A DNA stretch of 23,209 bases from Ectocarpus siliculosus. Taxonomy: Eukaryota > Sar > Phaeophyceae > Ectocarpales > Ectocarpaceae. A program made the position numbers and the translations under genes. The notes under the pieces were generated by a model. It did no database searches. It saw nothing but the letters and a program-made list of their open reading frames with translations, and had not been told where the DNA came from. Within the stretch, counting starts at the first letter, position 1. Every line of letters starts with the position of its first letter. The stretch is taken from assembly GCA_000310025.1 (NCBI GenBank), contig FN648485.1, positions 1 to 23,209 of the forward strand, given 5' to 3'. This document shows positions 1 to 10,033 of the stretch, in pieces.

Positions 1-2946
1 ACGCGATGTATACACCTGCCTTTTGGTACCACACTATATACCGCTGGTTACGCTAGAGCCTTCTTATTCGGGTAATCTGGAGATGAGCCCTGGTGGTCAG
101 GAGCCGCACACAAGTTGCGTGGCGTGTAGGTCGCTGGTGCGGCTGGGACACTGTGTGCGGTCGTTATGAGACATACGCATACTGAATGTCACTCGAACCG
201 GTTTGCACGTACGACTGTGGGTCGTGGGCACGGACTGATCGGTAGAGAGAACAAATGACACAACGCGATGTATACAGCTGGTTATGGTCCTACACTGTAT
301 ATACCGCTGGTTACGCTAAAGCCTTCTGATTCGGGTTATCTGGAGATGAGCCCTGGTGGTCAGGAGCCGCACACAAGTTGCGTGGCGTGTAGGTCGCTGG
401 TGTGACTGGGATACTGTATGCGGTCGTTATGAGACATACGCATACTGAATGTTACTCGAACCGGTTTGCACGTACGACTGTGGGTCGTGGGCACGGACTG
501 ATCGGTAGAGAGAACAAATGACACAACGCGATATATACAGCTGGTTATGGTACCACACTATATACCGCTGGTTACGCTAGAGCCTTCTGATTCCGGTCAT
601 CTGGAGATGAGCCCTGGTGGTCAGGAGCCGCACACAAGTTGCGTGGCGTGTAGGTCGCTGGTGCGGCTGGGATACTGTATGCGGTCGTTATGAGACATAC
701 GCATACTGAATGTCACTCGAACCGGTTTGCACGTACGACTGTGGGTCGTGGGAACGGACTGATCGGTAGAGAGCATTAATGACACAACGCGATGTATACA
801 CCTGGTAATGGTACCACACGATATACCGCTGGTTACGCTAGAGCCTTCTGTTTCGGGTTATCTGGAGATGAGCCCTGGTGGTCAGGAGCCGCACACAAGT
901 TGCGTGGCGTGTAAGTCGCTGGTGCGGCTGGGATACTGTAGGCGGGCGTTATGAGACATACGCATACTGAATGTTACTCGAACCGGTTTGCACGTACGGC
1001 TGTGGGTCGTGGGCACGGAATAATCGGTAGAGAGAACAAAAGACACAAGGCGATATATACAGCTGGTTATGGTCCTACACTGTATATGCCGCGGGTTGCG
1101 CTAGAGCCTTCTGCTGCGGTTATCTGGAGATGGGCCGTGGTGGTCGGGGGCCGCACACAAGTTGCGTGGCGTGTAGGTCGCTGGTGTGACTGGGATACTG
1201 TATGCGGTCGTTATGAGACATACGCATACTGAATGTTACTCGAACCGGTTTGCACGTACGACTGTGGGTCGTTGGCACGGAATAATCGGTAGAGAGAACA
1301 AAAGACACAACGCGATATATACAGCTGGTTATGGTCCTACACTGTATATACCGCTGGTTGCGCTAAAGCCTTCTGATTCGGGTTATCTGGAGATGAGCCC
1401 TGGTGGTCAGGAGCCGCACACAAGTTGCGTGGCGTGTAGGTCGCTGGTGCGGCTGGGATACTGTATGCGGTCGTTATGAGACATACGCATACTGAATGTT
1501 ACTCGAACCGGTTTGCACGTACGGCTGTGGGTCGTTAGCACGGAATAATCGGTAGAGAGAACAAAAGACACAAGGCGATATATACAGCTGGTTATGGTCC
1601 TACACTGTATATGCCGCGGGTTGCGCTAGAGCCTTCTGCTGCGGTTATCTGGAGATGCGCCGTGGTGGTCGGGGGCCGCACACAAGTTGCGTGGCGTGTA
1701 GGTCGCTGGTGTGACTGGGATACTGTATGCGGTCGTTATGAGACATACGCATACTGAATGTTACTCGAACCGGTTTGCACGTACGACTGTGGGTCGTGGG
1801 CACGGACTGATCGGTAGAGAGAACAAATGACACAACGCGATATATACAGCTGGTTATGGTACCACACTATATACCGCTGGTTACGCTAGAGCCTTCTGAT
1901 TCCGGTCATCTGGAGATGAGCCCTGGTGGTCAGGAGCCGCACACAAGTTGCGTGGCGTGTAGGTCGCTGGTGCGGCTGGGATACTGTATGCGGTCGTTAT
2001 GAGACATACGCATACTGAATGTCACTCGAACCGGTTTGCACGTACGACTGTGGGTCGTGGGCACGGACTGATCGGTAGAGAGAACAAATGACACAACGCG
2101 ATGTATACACCTGGTAATGGTACCACACGATATACCGCTGGTTACGCTAGAGCCTTCTGATTCGGGTTATCTGGAGATGAGCCCTGGTGGTCAGGAGCCG
2201 CACACAAGTTGCGTGGCGTGTAAGTCGCTGGTGCGGCTGGGATACTGTATGCGGTCGTTATGAGACATACGCATACTGAATGTCACTCGAACCGGTTTGC
2301 ACGTACGACTGTGGGTCGTGGGCACGGACTGATCGGTAGAGAGAACAAATGACACAACGCGATGTATACACCTGGTTATGGTCCTACACTGTATATACCG
2401 CTGGTTACGCTAGAGCCTTCTGATTCGGGTAATCTGGAGATGAGCCCTGGTGGTCAGGAGCCGCACACAAGTTGCGTGGCGTGTAGGTCGCTGGTGCGGC
2501 TGGGATACTGTATGCGGTCGTTATGAGACATACGCATACTGAATGTTACTCGAACCGGTTTGTACGTACGACTGTGGGTCGTTAGCACGGACTGATCGGT
2601 AGAGAGAACAAAAGACACAAGGCGATATATACAGCTGGTTATGGTCCTACACTATATATGCCGCGGGTTGCGCTAGAGCCTTCTGCTGCGGTCATCTGGA
2701 GATGCGCCGTGGTGGTCGGGGGCCGCACACAAGTTGCGTGGCGTGTAGGTCGCTGGTGTGACTGGGATACTGTATGCGGTCGTTATGAGACATTCGCATA
2801 CTGAATGTCACTCGAACCGGTTTGCACGTACGACTATGGGTCGTTGGCACGGACTGATCGGTCGAGAGGCACAAAGACACAACGCGATATACACCGGTGG
2901 TTATGGTGCCACACTCTGTATACCGCTGGTTACGCTAGAGTCTTCT
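1..2946. repeat. Satellite array, ~262-bp unit, about 11 copies
   Basis: The anchor GAGACATACGCATACTGAATG recurs at 168, 431, 692, 953, 1215, 1478, 1740, 2001, 2262, 2525 and 2787 (the last with one change), a spacing of 261-263 bp. Copies differ by scattered substitutions and 1-bp indels. The array is cut by the left window edge and stops after the CTTCTG of the last unit near 2946. Short ORFs on both strands repeat with the unit and are not conserved between units, so I do not call genes here. A set of shared variants marks the units around 1135, 1660 and 2705. Confidence 0.97.
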
Positions 2947-3449
2947 GGCAGCCATCGAACGAGCAAAGTATTGCATGGCGGTGTGTGTAGCCTTTATATC
3001 GCTCTCCCGTGGCGCACCAAAGTGATTGCTTGGTGCTGGCGCTGGTACGGTGAGCAAGAGCCAAGACACAGACGGCTGGCATACGCGGAATGCACGACAA
3101 AGCATAGGCTTCCCATCCGGTGGTGCGTGGTTTCCACCGGTGTGGGGATTGGGGGTTGCACCCTCGCGGAGTTAGTGATGCGTGTTGGCGGTTTAAGTGG
3201 CATTCACACATGCTGTAGTGGTGTACATGGCGCTGCGTATCACTCGGTGTGAAATGCTTCGGAGGTTGCGAGATCCGCCTGCGCCGGTTGAAACACGGGC
3301 TACGGAACAACTACGCTGCGTGCCGGGTGGCAGGCGCATTCCGTGTCGTGTTGTCGTTCTTACGTTCCCGATATATATTTGTCCCATTTGTTCCTTGTGA
3401 TCAGGAGATTGATCGGTGCATCGGCGGCAAGTCGGCCGGGGGCGGAGAT
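2947..3449 (+). other. Left region of the retroelement, no gene seen
   Basis: About 500 bp between the end of the satellite and the first good ATG of the Gag-like ORF. The Gag reading frame is open upstream to 3249 but has no ATG there, and composition changes to coding-like GC only after ~3420. This is the expected place for the left terminal repeat and leader, but I see no copy of the right-hand repeats in it. Confidence 0.5.
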
Positions 3450-4908
3450 ATGAGCGGGGACGAGAACTCCTCCGACGAGTCTATGATCGGCCGCGACGAG
3501 TATGAAGCGGAGCGGCAGGACAGCGCTAATGATCGAGCCGTCATCAGCGCCTCGGTGGAGGACCTGAAGGCCGACGTGGCAGCGAGGTTCGCCGAGGTGC
3601 TGGAAGCCGTGCGTGGTCGGGGCGGCGGGGCCGCTGCGGGTGGCGCTGCCGGAGTTGCGCCAGCGCCCATGTATGGGGGCGCGCGTGCAGCTGCCGGGGT
3701 GGCGCCGGTGCCCATATATGGGGGCGCGAGTGCGGTTGGTTGCTCGGCCGGTCACGGGTTCCACCGCGTGGAGTCGAGTCCCGGGTTGCTGCAGGGCACT
3801 GGTCGGTATGGCAGTGGGGGCGGCTTAGGCTTCACTCCCGCGATTTCGTCCCCGTTTGGAGCGGGAGGCCTTCACATGGACTCCGGTGGATACGGGATGG
3901 GAACGGGGGTGTCGCATACCCAGCGGCGGATGGAAAAGGTGCTCTCGGACCAGCGGGTGAACGCTTGGAGCTCGGCGAACAGTCGCATGTGGTGGGTGGT
4001 GATGGGCTGTTTTCCGCCAAAGCTAGAGAAGCCGAGCCTGCAGGGGTTAATGCACGATAGTATTGAGGTCACGGACGAGGTCGCCGACATGCTCTTGAAC
4101 TTCCGTGGCTTTGACCCCGCTGCCTTCACGCCCCGGGGGGCGGTTGGCGACCGTATCCCCATATCAACACATTCGACCCTCATGGCGGGGGCTTTCATCA
4201 CCATCGCCCGCCGGGGGATCGCCGACGAACCGAGGTTGGTGGCGGCATCGCAAGCGCGGGTGGATCGTGTCGAAGCCTCGTTCCAGGCGGTCATCGCCGA
4301 TGTGGAGCGGCACGCTCGGGAGAATTACGCGGCCATCCAAGCGCAGCACAACCGAGCCATCATCTTGACGTTCCTCGTCAAAGACATGGAAGTGTACACG
4401 CGCGAAGTGCAGATGTTCGCGGACGAGATGCAGCGGCGCTTCGTTCTCCCTCCGCCGTCGGACGCTCTCTCGTCCCCCCCCCTCCCGGCTTTCCCAAACA
4501 TCGCGGCGTATCTCCGGTCGGGAGGGCTGATCAATTCTGCTGTGCAAGGCAAGTCTGGCCGTTCGTCGGCCGCCGCAGCGGGTGCCGGGGGACGCAGCGA
4601 GGCCAAGGAGCAGGGGGTGTGCTACAAGTTCCAGAAAGACGGTAAATGTCGGCGGGGGTAAGAAGTGCAAGTTCGCGCATGTGGCGCCACGGAAGGCCGG
4701 TGGAAAGGGAGGAAAAGGAGGGGGCGCGACTGGCGGCGGCGCCGAGGGTGGCGACTCGAAAGGTATCCCCTCCACCGCCGCCGACACCAACGCCTCTGCC
4801 GCCGCCGCCCCAGCGAAGCGGGCCAAGGTGGGAACGGCCGGGACGAAGACTCGCAGCAGTGCGAAGGGCGGTGCCGGCGGCGGCGCGAAGGACGATGATG
4901 ACGAATAG
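3450..4908 (+). CDS. Gag-like ORF1 with CCCH zinc finger, one frameshift
   Basis: Likely the nucleocapsid/Gag-type protein of the retroelement. I chose the ATG at 3450 because it opens an acidic, Ser-rich N-terminus (MSGDENSSDES). Next comes a Gly/Ala-rich stretch with a duplicated AGVAPxPxYGGA motif (DNA copies near 3650 and 3697). A structured domain follows from about residue 150 to 370, with MWWVVMGCFPPKLEK and an Ala/Glu-rich helical part. Near residues 391-410 is a finger of spacing C-x8-C-x5-C-x3-H, a class known to bind RNA. The finger is split: frame 0 runs into TAA at 4659, while the rest (KKCKFAHV) continues one base later, so one G too many in the run at 4653-4657 explains it. The tail is Lys/Gly-rich and ends in KDDDDE before TAG at 4906. 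Gag identity is inferred from position and the finger, not from a recognised capsid fold. Confidence 0.75.
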
Positions 4909-7080
4909 GGGCGCGGGCCCTGCCCCTCGGGGGGGGGAGGGCCGTCTTTCGATGTAGCGGGGGGCGTGGTCTCGGGCCCGAGCGCGCACCTCCTGCGACC
5001 AGGGGCGGCTACGGCGTTGACCCGAGGTGGGGTTGGTACTTTAGATGGCAATGATGTTAGGCGTATTGTTTCCATGGTACATGCTATGTCTCAAACCATC
5101 GCGCAAGGCACACCGCGTGCAACCGTACTTGCTCAGATCGCGGTGAAGTGTTTTCGGTTTTTGTCTCGGCATGGGGGAAGCTTTGAATGCATTGAAGCCA
5201 TCGAAAACGGCATCGGGGTGCCGCGGGTACGGCCGGAATTTATTCGGTTTTGGTTTGGACGCTTTGGAAGGTTTTCCTCACACAGAGACTGTCGCTGCTA
5301 TTGTGGAACGTGGCGCCGTCCAGCGCTATTGTATGGCAATCACCGTAGTGTAGCCCCACATTCTGACACTGTTCTCGGGAAAGTGTTTGATGACGTGCGG
5401 TTCGGGCGGGCGTTTGTGTTTCCAAAGAAAGAGGCCAAATCGATCCCGGGGTTGCGGCTGTCGCCGCTAGGTGTGGTCGTGTCACCTGAGAAAATTCGGA
5501 TTATCCATGACTTTACGTATGAATGCTCAACCGTGTCGCGTAGTGTCAATGCCGACACGGATTCGGAGGCGGCGCCGAAAGTCGAGTTAGGTCACGTGTT
5601 GCGGGACATTGCGTGACGCATTTTATGGTTGCGGAGGACGTACGGACCATCGGCCCAGATTGTGTTAAGCAAAATTGACGTTACGGACGCGTTTCGACAG
5701 GTTGCGGTTCAATGGTCGGGAGCTCCCGTGTTTGGTTACTCAGTTGGGGACTTTGTCGTGGTAGATCGGCGCTTGGTGTTTGGGTGGCGCAATTCCCCTG
5801 GCTATTTTTGTGTCATGACCGCCGCCTTGGAGCACTCTCACAATCACACGTCTGTGGATAATGCAGTTGTCACTGAGCTTGGCCGGACGGCTACGAACCA
5901 TGTTGAGGTTCCGTTACCTAGCGAACGAGAGACGCCACCCCCATTTCCCCCTGGGTGTCGTATCCCCCCCGGTTCGGGGGGCGGTCGTTCCAACTCGTTT
6001 CTCGTGCGGTTCTATGTGGACGATGGTATTCTTGTGGAAGTGATGTGGAACCAGACTGGGGCCCGGTGTAAAGTAGCTTCCGCGTCGTGTGCATCGGACC
6101 ATTTCCGGGTGTTTGGGGCGCGCGGGTCAAGCGACCCCCCCTTGTTGTCTCCGCGTAAACTTTCCTCGTGGCAAACAAGGTTGTGTGTGCTCGGGTGGGA
6201 CATTGATACGGTGGCTATGACCATTTCGGTTCCCACAGACAAGCTGGAACGTCTGCGGGCGACAATCCGCGAGTGCCCCCCCACACGCTGCTTTGCTTCT
6301 GAGTCCGAGTTGCGGGGGTTGATTGGTTCGTTGTTGCATATCTGTGAGGTCGTGCGGCCGGGTAAATATTTTGTTCGCCGCATGCTCAACCAGTTGGGGC
6401 TACCGCCGGTGCAATTGACCGCCCGGGGGGTGGCACGGAAACGGAGCGGTCCCGAGTTTCATGCCGACATGCGGTTTTGGCGTCTGATGGTCGAAGGGGG
6501 CCTGGGATCGCCGTCGCGGTTGTTAACAGCCCCACTGGTATGCTTTTTCGATCAACGATATTCGTTTCTTTTGTGGTCGGACGCATCTGGCGATGCGATG
6601 GGAGGGTATTTCTTGCATGCCGAATTCCGTTCTGGCGTGTGGTGGCGTTTTGATTTTAGTCAAGAAGTACGGGAGAGGTTTCGCCAGCAGGCCGAGGGGC
6701 GCGACGATCTGAGCATCAACATGCTCGAACTCCTCGCGATGGTAGTTGGCGCCTGGGTGTTCATTGTACAATCGGACATGAGGCCAGAGTACGCCCGCAA
6801 TAGCATCCGTATGATGGGAGACAACTCTTCGAGTGTGGTGTGGGTGAACAAGTGTCGGGGGGGGGGGCGAGCCCCGATCGGGGGCACTCATGCGTATGCT
6901 AGGATGTTTGGAGATGGGCAGCGGATGGTGTTTTGAGGCGGCTCATGTTCGAGGGGTCGATAACACGATTGCAGATGGTATTCCACCATGGGAGGCGGCG
7001 ACCATTGACGCTCGTCTTCGCCTGTCCCGTCCCAATGTCGCCTGGCGCCAACAGGTCTTGAGCCAGGAGGTCGCCGAGCT
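4909..7080 (+). CDS. Reverse transcriptase and RNase H of the YR retroelement, interrupted
   Basis: ORF2 lies in the same frame as the Gag tail, directly after its TAG; no ATG marks its start. RT motifs in order: GRAFVFPKKE and SPLGVVVSPEKIRIIHDF (5405-5515), LSKIDVTDAFRQV with a catalytic Asp at ~5676, FGWRNSPGYF (~5785), and FYVDDGI with the YVDD catalytic pair at 6013-6024. RNase H follows: LLWSDASGDAMGGYF (Asp 6580), NMLELLAMVVGAW (Glu 6727), MGDNSSSVVWVNK (Asp 6820) and HVRGVDNTIADG (Asp 6974). Breaks: frame 1 to 2 near 5250 and back near 5335, the segment between reading LEGFPHTETVAAIVERGA; a TGA at 5614-5616 inside LRDIA-RILWLRR; and a shift in the G run at 6857-6865 before the last RNase H motif. 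Family assignment is secure; function in this copy is not. Confidence 0.92.
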
Positions 7081-8167
7081 TTGTACCGGCGTCTTAGCGG
7101 CGAGTATTCCGCGAGTCAGTTGCGCAGTCGTCTCGACGAACTTACCTGTCGGGTTGGCGGGCTTGGTGTGCTTTTCGCCGAATGATTGGCGAGTCGGGGT
7201 ACCTCTCGGGGGATGTGGACCGTGCTGGGCTGGAACAAGCACTTTTGGAGTTTGTGGCGTGGTGTTGTGCAGATAAGGGCAACATTGCACCGACCATATC
7301 CGGCAACCTCGCCGCGGTACAGTACTTTCATCGAGTTGACAAGCAGCTTGAGTTGCGTACCGGTGCGTCTCTTATCAAACGGAGTTTGTTGGGTGTCGCA
7401 CGTGTTCACGTTCGAGCGGGTACGAAGAGTCGGAGTCGTGTTCCCGTCTCGTGGGAGACGCTGTTGGAAGGACAGCAGTTGACGGCGTCGTGGGGTACAG
7501 GTGGCCGCGTGTTGTGGCTGTGTTTGGCGTTGTCGTACTTCCTGGTGGCGCGTTCGGATGAGGTTCTTGCCACACTGTCGGGACAATGCCACCAGGTGCA
7601 TTGTTTGCGGCGTAGCGACGTCGAGTTCTTTCATGGGGAGTACGTGCTAGCCCCGTTGCACTGGCACAAGGCCACAGGAGTTCGGGTTAGGTTTCGCGGC
7701 CACAACGGGGATCAGTCGGAGACGGGGGCGTGCGTTACACGGGTGCGCGATGTAGCACGAGGCGCGCGTTCTCAGATTGGAGCCGGTGGCGGTGCCGTGG
7801 CGGTGTTGGTGGAATTGATGGCGTGCCATTTCGCTTTACCTTAGGACGCCCCTCTGTGCTCGTTTCGCTGTAGGAGGAGCAATACGGTTAAGGTTTGGGG
7901 TTATTCCAAAGCTCTTAGCGCCCTTCGCCAGATTGTGGAGAAGGCAGGTGGCGACCCGAGACAGGTCGGCTTGCATTCGTTGAGAATTGGGGCCGCCACC
8001 ACGTTGGCAGCAGGAGGAGACGTACCGGACAGAATTATACAGAGAGAGGGTAGATGGAAGGAAGGTTCGGGTACGTTTAAATATATACTAGGAATAATAT
8101 GGTGGACGTAGACATGGTATCCCGTAAACTAGCGAAGGGGAAGAAGACGGAGCAGAAGAAGGGTTAG
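7081..8167 (+). CDS. Tyrosine recombinase of the retroelement, interrupted
   Basis: This enzyme should integrate the circular DNA copy of the element. The N-terminal core-binding part reads QLRSRLDELTCRVGGLG in frame 1 (to 7185), then GLEQALLEFVAWCC and AAVQYFHRVDKQL in frame 0 from the ATG at 7182. Catalytic residues: box A Arg in FLVARSDEVL (7551), His and Arg of HSLRIG (7974 and 7983), and GRW (8049-8057). The catalytic Tyr is TAT at 8084-8086 in YTRNNMVDVDM, one frame away from GRW; a base lost in the AAA at 8079-8081 explains this. A TAG at 7842 interrupts FALP-DAPLCSF in the same frame, with clear coding on both sides. The C-terminus is Lys-rich and stops at 8165-8167. Whether the YR was fused to RT/RNase H or made from its own ORF cannot be told because of the frame changes at 7080-7185. 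Confidence 0.9.
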
Positions 8168-8223
8168 CATACACGAAGGTACGGGCAAGGGGACAGAATA
8201 CCATCCCACTAAACGCCGATGTT

Positions 8224-8427
8224 GGTGGATGTCAATGGTATGGAGTACCATTGGGGGTCTCGGTGTACTGAGACGGCATTTTGTTTGGGCCTGCCAGTTG
8301 ACATGGAAGGGGAACTTGGACTCTGGAAGAGAGAGGGAAGCGACCGGTGTCGTCCCCTCGTTATTGGCCAGAGAGTTACCTTCCAGACTTCGTGGAAAAT
8401 AAAAATGACACCTTGGAAAATACAATA
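8224..8427 (+). repeat. Direct repeat, left copy (B1-like)
   Basis: From GGTGGATGTCAATGG to the AATAAAAATGACAC region this matches 8886-9095 with few mismatches. It lies just after the YR stop, where split-repeat YR elements carry B1. It holds short inverted pieces such as GGTATGGAGTACC and CTCGGTGTACTGAG. Confidence 0.93.
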
Positions 8428-8885
8428 AAGCAAGTATTTCAGATGGATCCAACCTAAGGGGGGAGGAGTCTGAAATTGGTGTTTATTGGAGTTGATGAGA
8501 AGTGAGCATTTATTATTATGTGCCAAAGAGGATGTCTGCGTGCGTATAGAAGAGGAGGCATGCGCACCGAGAGAAGACAGCTGCTCGCAGGACATTCCGT
8601 TTGCGCCCAATCACGTTGAAGCATCATCAGTGCGGGAGCACAGGGACTGCTAAACGTACGAGTAGACAACACTGCCAGCTACTCCCTGTTAAGACGTTTT
8701 TTTCGGGGGGGTAGGTGTTTTGTTTTTTCCCCCCCATCCCCCCCTAAAATTTTTTTCCGATGGGGGGGGGGGGGGGGGGGGCGATAATTAAGGTATGTGT
8801 ACCGGGAGGATACATATATAGGGGACATGTCGATATGATTGCTATTATTCCACGGGGAACTGGGTTATGAAGATCCGATTGGGGA
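8428..8885. other. Segment between the two direct repeats (A2-like), no gene
   Basis: Non-coding. The left part is mixed sequence; the right part (8698-8782) is a chain of T, G and C runs ending in about 20 G. By analogy with Ngaro elements this is where A2 would sit, but no A1 match is seen at the left end. Confidence 0.5.
8729..8768. other. C-run/G-run inverted repeat
   Basis: CCCCCCCATC at 8729-8738 is an exact inverted match of GATGGGGGGG at 8759-8768, with a 20-nt spacer. It could fold as a 10-bp stem. The G run on its own could form a quadruplex. Confidence 0.6.
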
Positions 8886-9095
8886 GGTGGATGTCAATGG
8901 TATGGAGTACCATTGGGGGTCTCGGTGTACTGAGACGGCATTTTGTTAGGGCCTGCCAGTTGACATGGAAGGGGAACTTGGACTCTGGAGGAGAGAGGGA
9001 AGCGACCGGTGTCGTCCCCTCGTTATTGGCCAGAGAGTTACCTTCCAGACTTCGTGGAAAATATGAATAAAAATGACACTTCGGAAAAATACAAA
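8886..9095 (+). repeat. Direct repeat, right copy (B2-like) and probable element end
   Basis: Second copy of the 8224 repeat. It differs by an extra ATGAAT-type insertion near 9061 and by A-run lengths. It contains AATAAA (9065), which could serve as the element's polyadenylation signal. Similarity stops near 9095 in an A-rich/T-rich stretch, taken as the right end of the element. Confidence 0.88.
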
Positions 9096-9188
9096 AAATA
9101 TTGCCTTTTTTTTAAACCTTCTAATGGTTGAACCTGTCCCACGTCAGAAAGCCTCACTCCCCACCCACCACCCACACAGACGCGCGCC

Positions 9189-9529
9189 ATGGCGTCAAGG
9201 GGTCAGGTTCATCAACCCGCCGTAGGGCTACCCCTGATGCCATAGAGGCGGGCTGGATCGCGAGGACAGGGGGGGGGATAACCCGCTTCTCCCGCTCCAA
9301 GTCTAAGGGAAAGGGGAAAAAGCATGCTTCGCCACCGCCGCAGGCTCAAGTAAGTGCGCGCGATACCGATGGGACCTGCCATGGGGTTTGTGCAGCTGCT
9401 GTTGAGGAGGCTGAGCGATATCTTGGTCCATTGTCGGATTTGATGGATTCACCAGTGTGCGGTCACCACCGAGGCCGGCGCCTGCGCGAGCTCAGGTCCA
9501 AGATGGCCGTTGAAGACGAAGCATGCAAC
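9189..9529 (+). CDS. Probable first coding exon of an unknown gene, one frameshift
   Basis: The ATG at 9189 sits in GCGCGCCATGG, a strong eukaryotic start context, and opens MASRG. That frame stops after 18 codons, but the neighbouring frame carries a long coding-like stretch (GSGSSTRRRATPDAIEAGW) from the same point. One G missing from the GGGG at 9199-9202 would join them. The protein is basic and Ser/Arg/Lys-rich (FSRSKSKGKGKKH), then has an acidic-helical part (VEEAERYLGPLSDLMD) and a basic helix (RRLRELRSKMAVEDEA). A GTGCGT donor at 9530 ends it in phase 0. A GTAAGT at 9351 is a possible earlier donor, but splicing it to the nearby AG would bring in a stop. It may be the 5' exon of the gene at 10288-14972, because phases agree, or a short gene of its own. 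Confidence 0.5.
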
Positions 9530-9670
9530 GTGCGTAAATGAGCGGCTACCGTTGTTATTTTATTTTTTTAAGTTTTCGTACCATCAATACATGGCCTTGT
9601 CAAATAGCTGGACCGTCCCTATGGTGTCATGTACCTGCACTGATAGGTACTGCTGCCCTTTCTATTACAG

Positions 9671-9902
9671 TCGCGAACGCTCTTCCTTTTAATCGTGAAC
9701 TCCCTCTCTACGTGGCAGTTGAAAGGACAAAGTGTCGAGAGTGTGACGCACGTATGCATGATGGCCTGTACATAATTTCCAAACACCAACCATCTACAAG
9801 CACAGCAGCATTTGGGACTTACATGCACCTGTGTCTGGTTCGCTCTGGACCCAATTTGATGCAGATGAACTGCAGAGGGACATGTTGCGGAGTTTGAGCT
9901 AG
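9671..9902 (+). CDS. Two candidate small exons of a short gene
   Basis: TCTATTACAG precedes an open segment, 9671-9751, reading SRTLFLLIVNSLSTWQLK and on to a GTATGC donor. After a 49-nt gap, 9801-9902 reads SIWDLHAPVSGSLWTQFD and DELQRDMLRSLS to a TAG at 9900. Phase 0 joins the exon ending at 9529 to both. AATAAA signals follow at 10013-10033, so the model of a short gene ending here is reasonable. Against it, other frames in 9801-9960 are also open and the second acceptor (ACAAG) is weak. I recognise no family. Confidence 0.3.
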
Positions 9903-10012
9903 GTTCGGGGCTCTTGCCTTGATGGATGTGCTGGATGAGGAAACCTGTAGCTTTCACCAACGACTGCTTTTTTCAAGGCGGCACAATATCTCGGGTTGTT
10001 GAATTTAGTATA

Positions 10013-10033
10013 AATAAAGGAAAAATAAATAAA
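10013..10033 (+). promoter_or_regulatory. Cluster of three AATAAA polyadenylation signals
   Basis: AATAAA at 10013, 10024 and 10028 in an A-rich stretch, about 110-130 bp after the TAG at 9900. They suit a transcript end for the short-gene model. If 9189-14972 is one gene, they are intronic and may be chance. Confidence 0.4.

Larger units (their letters stand above)
2947..9095 (+). mobile_element. Tyrosine-recombinase retrotransposon (DIRS/Ngaro class), damaged copy
   Basis: The order is Gag-like protein with a CCCH finger, reverse transcriptase, RNase H, then tyrosine recombinase. That order, with no DDE integrase, defines YR retrotransposons. The right side carries a ~205-bp direct repeat twice (8224 and 8886) separated by ~460 bp, like the B1-A2-B2 part of a split direct repeat. 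I could not find the matching A1 copy near the left end, so the left boundary is set only by where the satellite stops and the element may be 5'-truncated. No flanking duplication is seen, and YR elements usually make none. Frame breaks: about 4653, 5250, 5335, 6860, 7100, 7180 and 8080; stops at 5614 and 7842. Confidence 0.85.

Noticed and set aside
951-2880. Open frames of 60-100 codons on both strands of the satellite
   Set aside because: They recur with the repeat unit, break in other units by indels, and use the same DNA in several frames.
2758-3310. 164- and 126-codon frames across the satellite/element junction
   Set aside because: They span two unrelated sequences on opposite strands and show no domain or start context.
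4164-5075. Minus-strand 303-codon frame over the Gag tail
   Set aside because: Pro/Arg-rich shadow of GC-rich coding on the plus strand, where the CCCH finger and RT lie.
9351-9396. 46-nt intron with GTAAGT and GCAG
   Set aside because: Removal brings a stop shortly after in the joined frame; reading through keeps the coding frame open.
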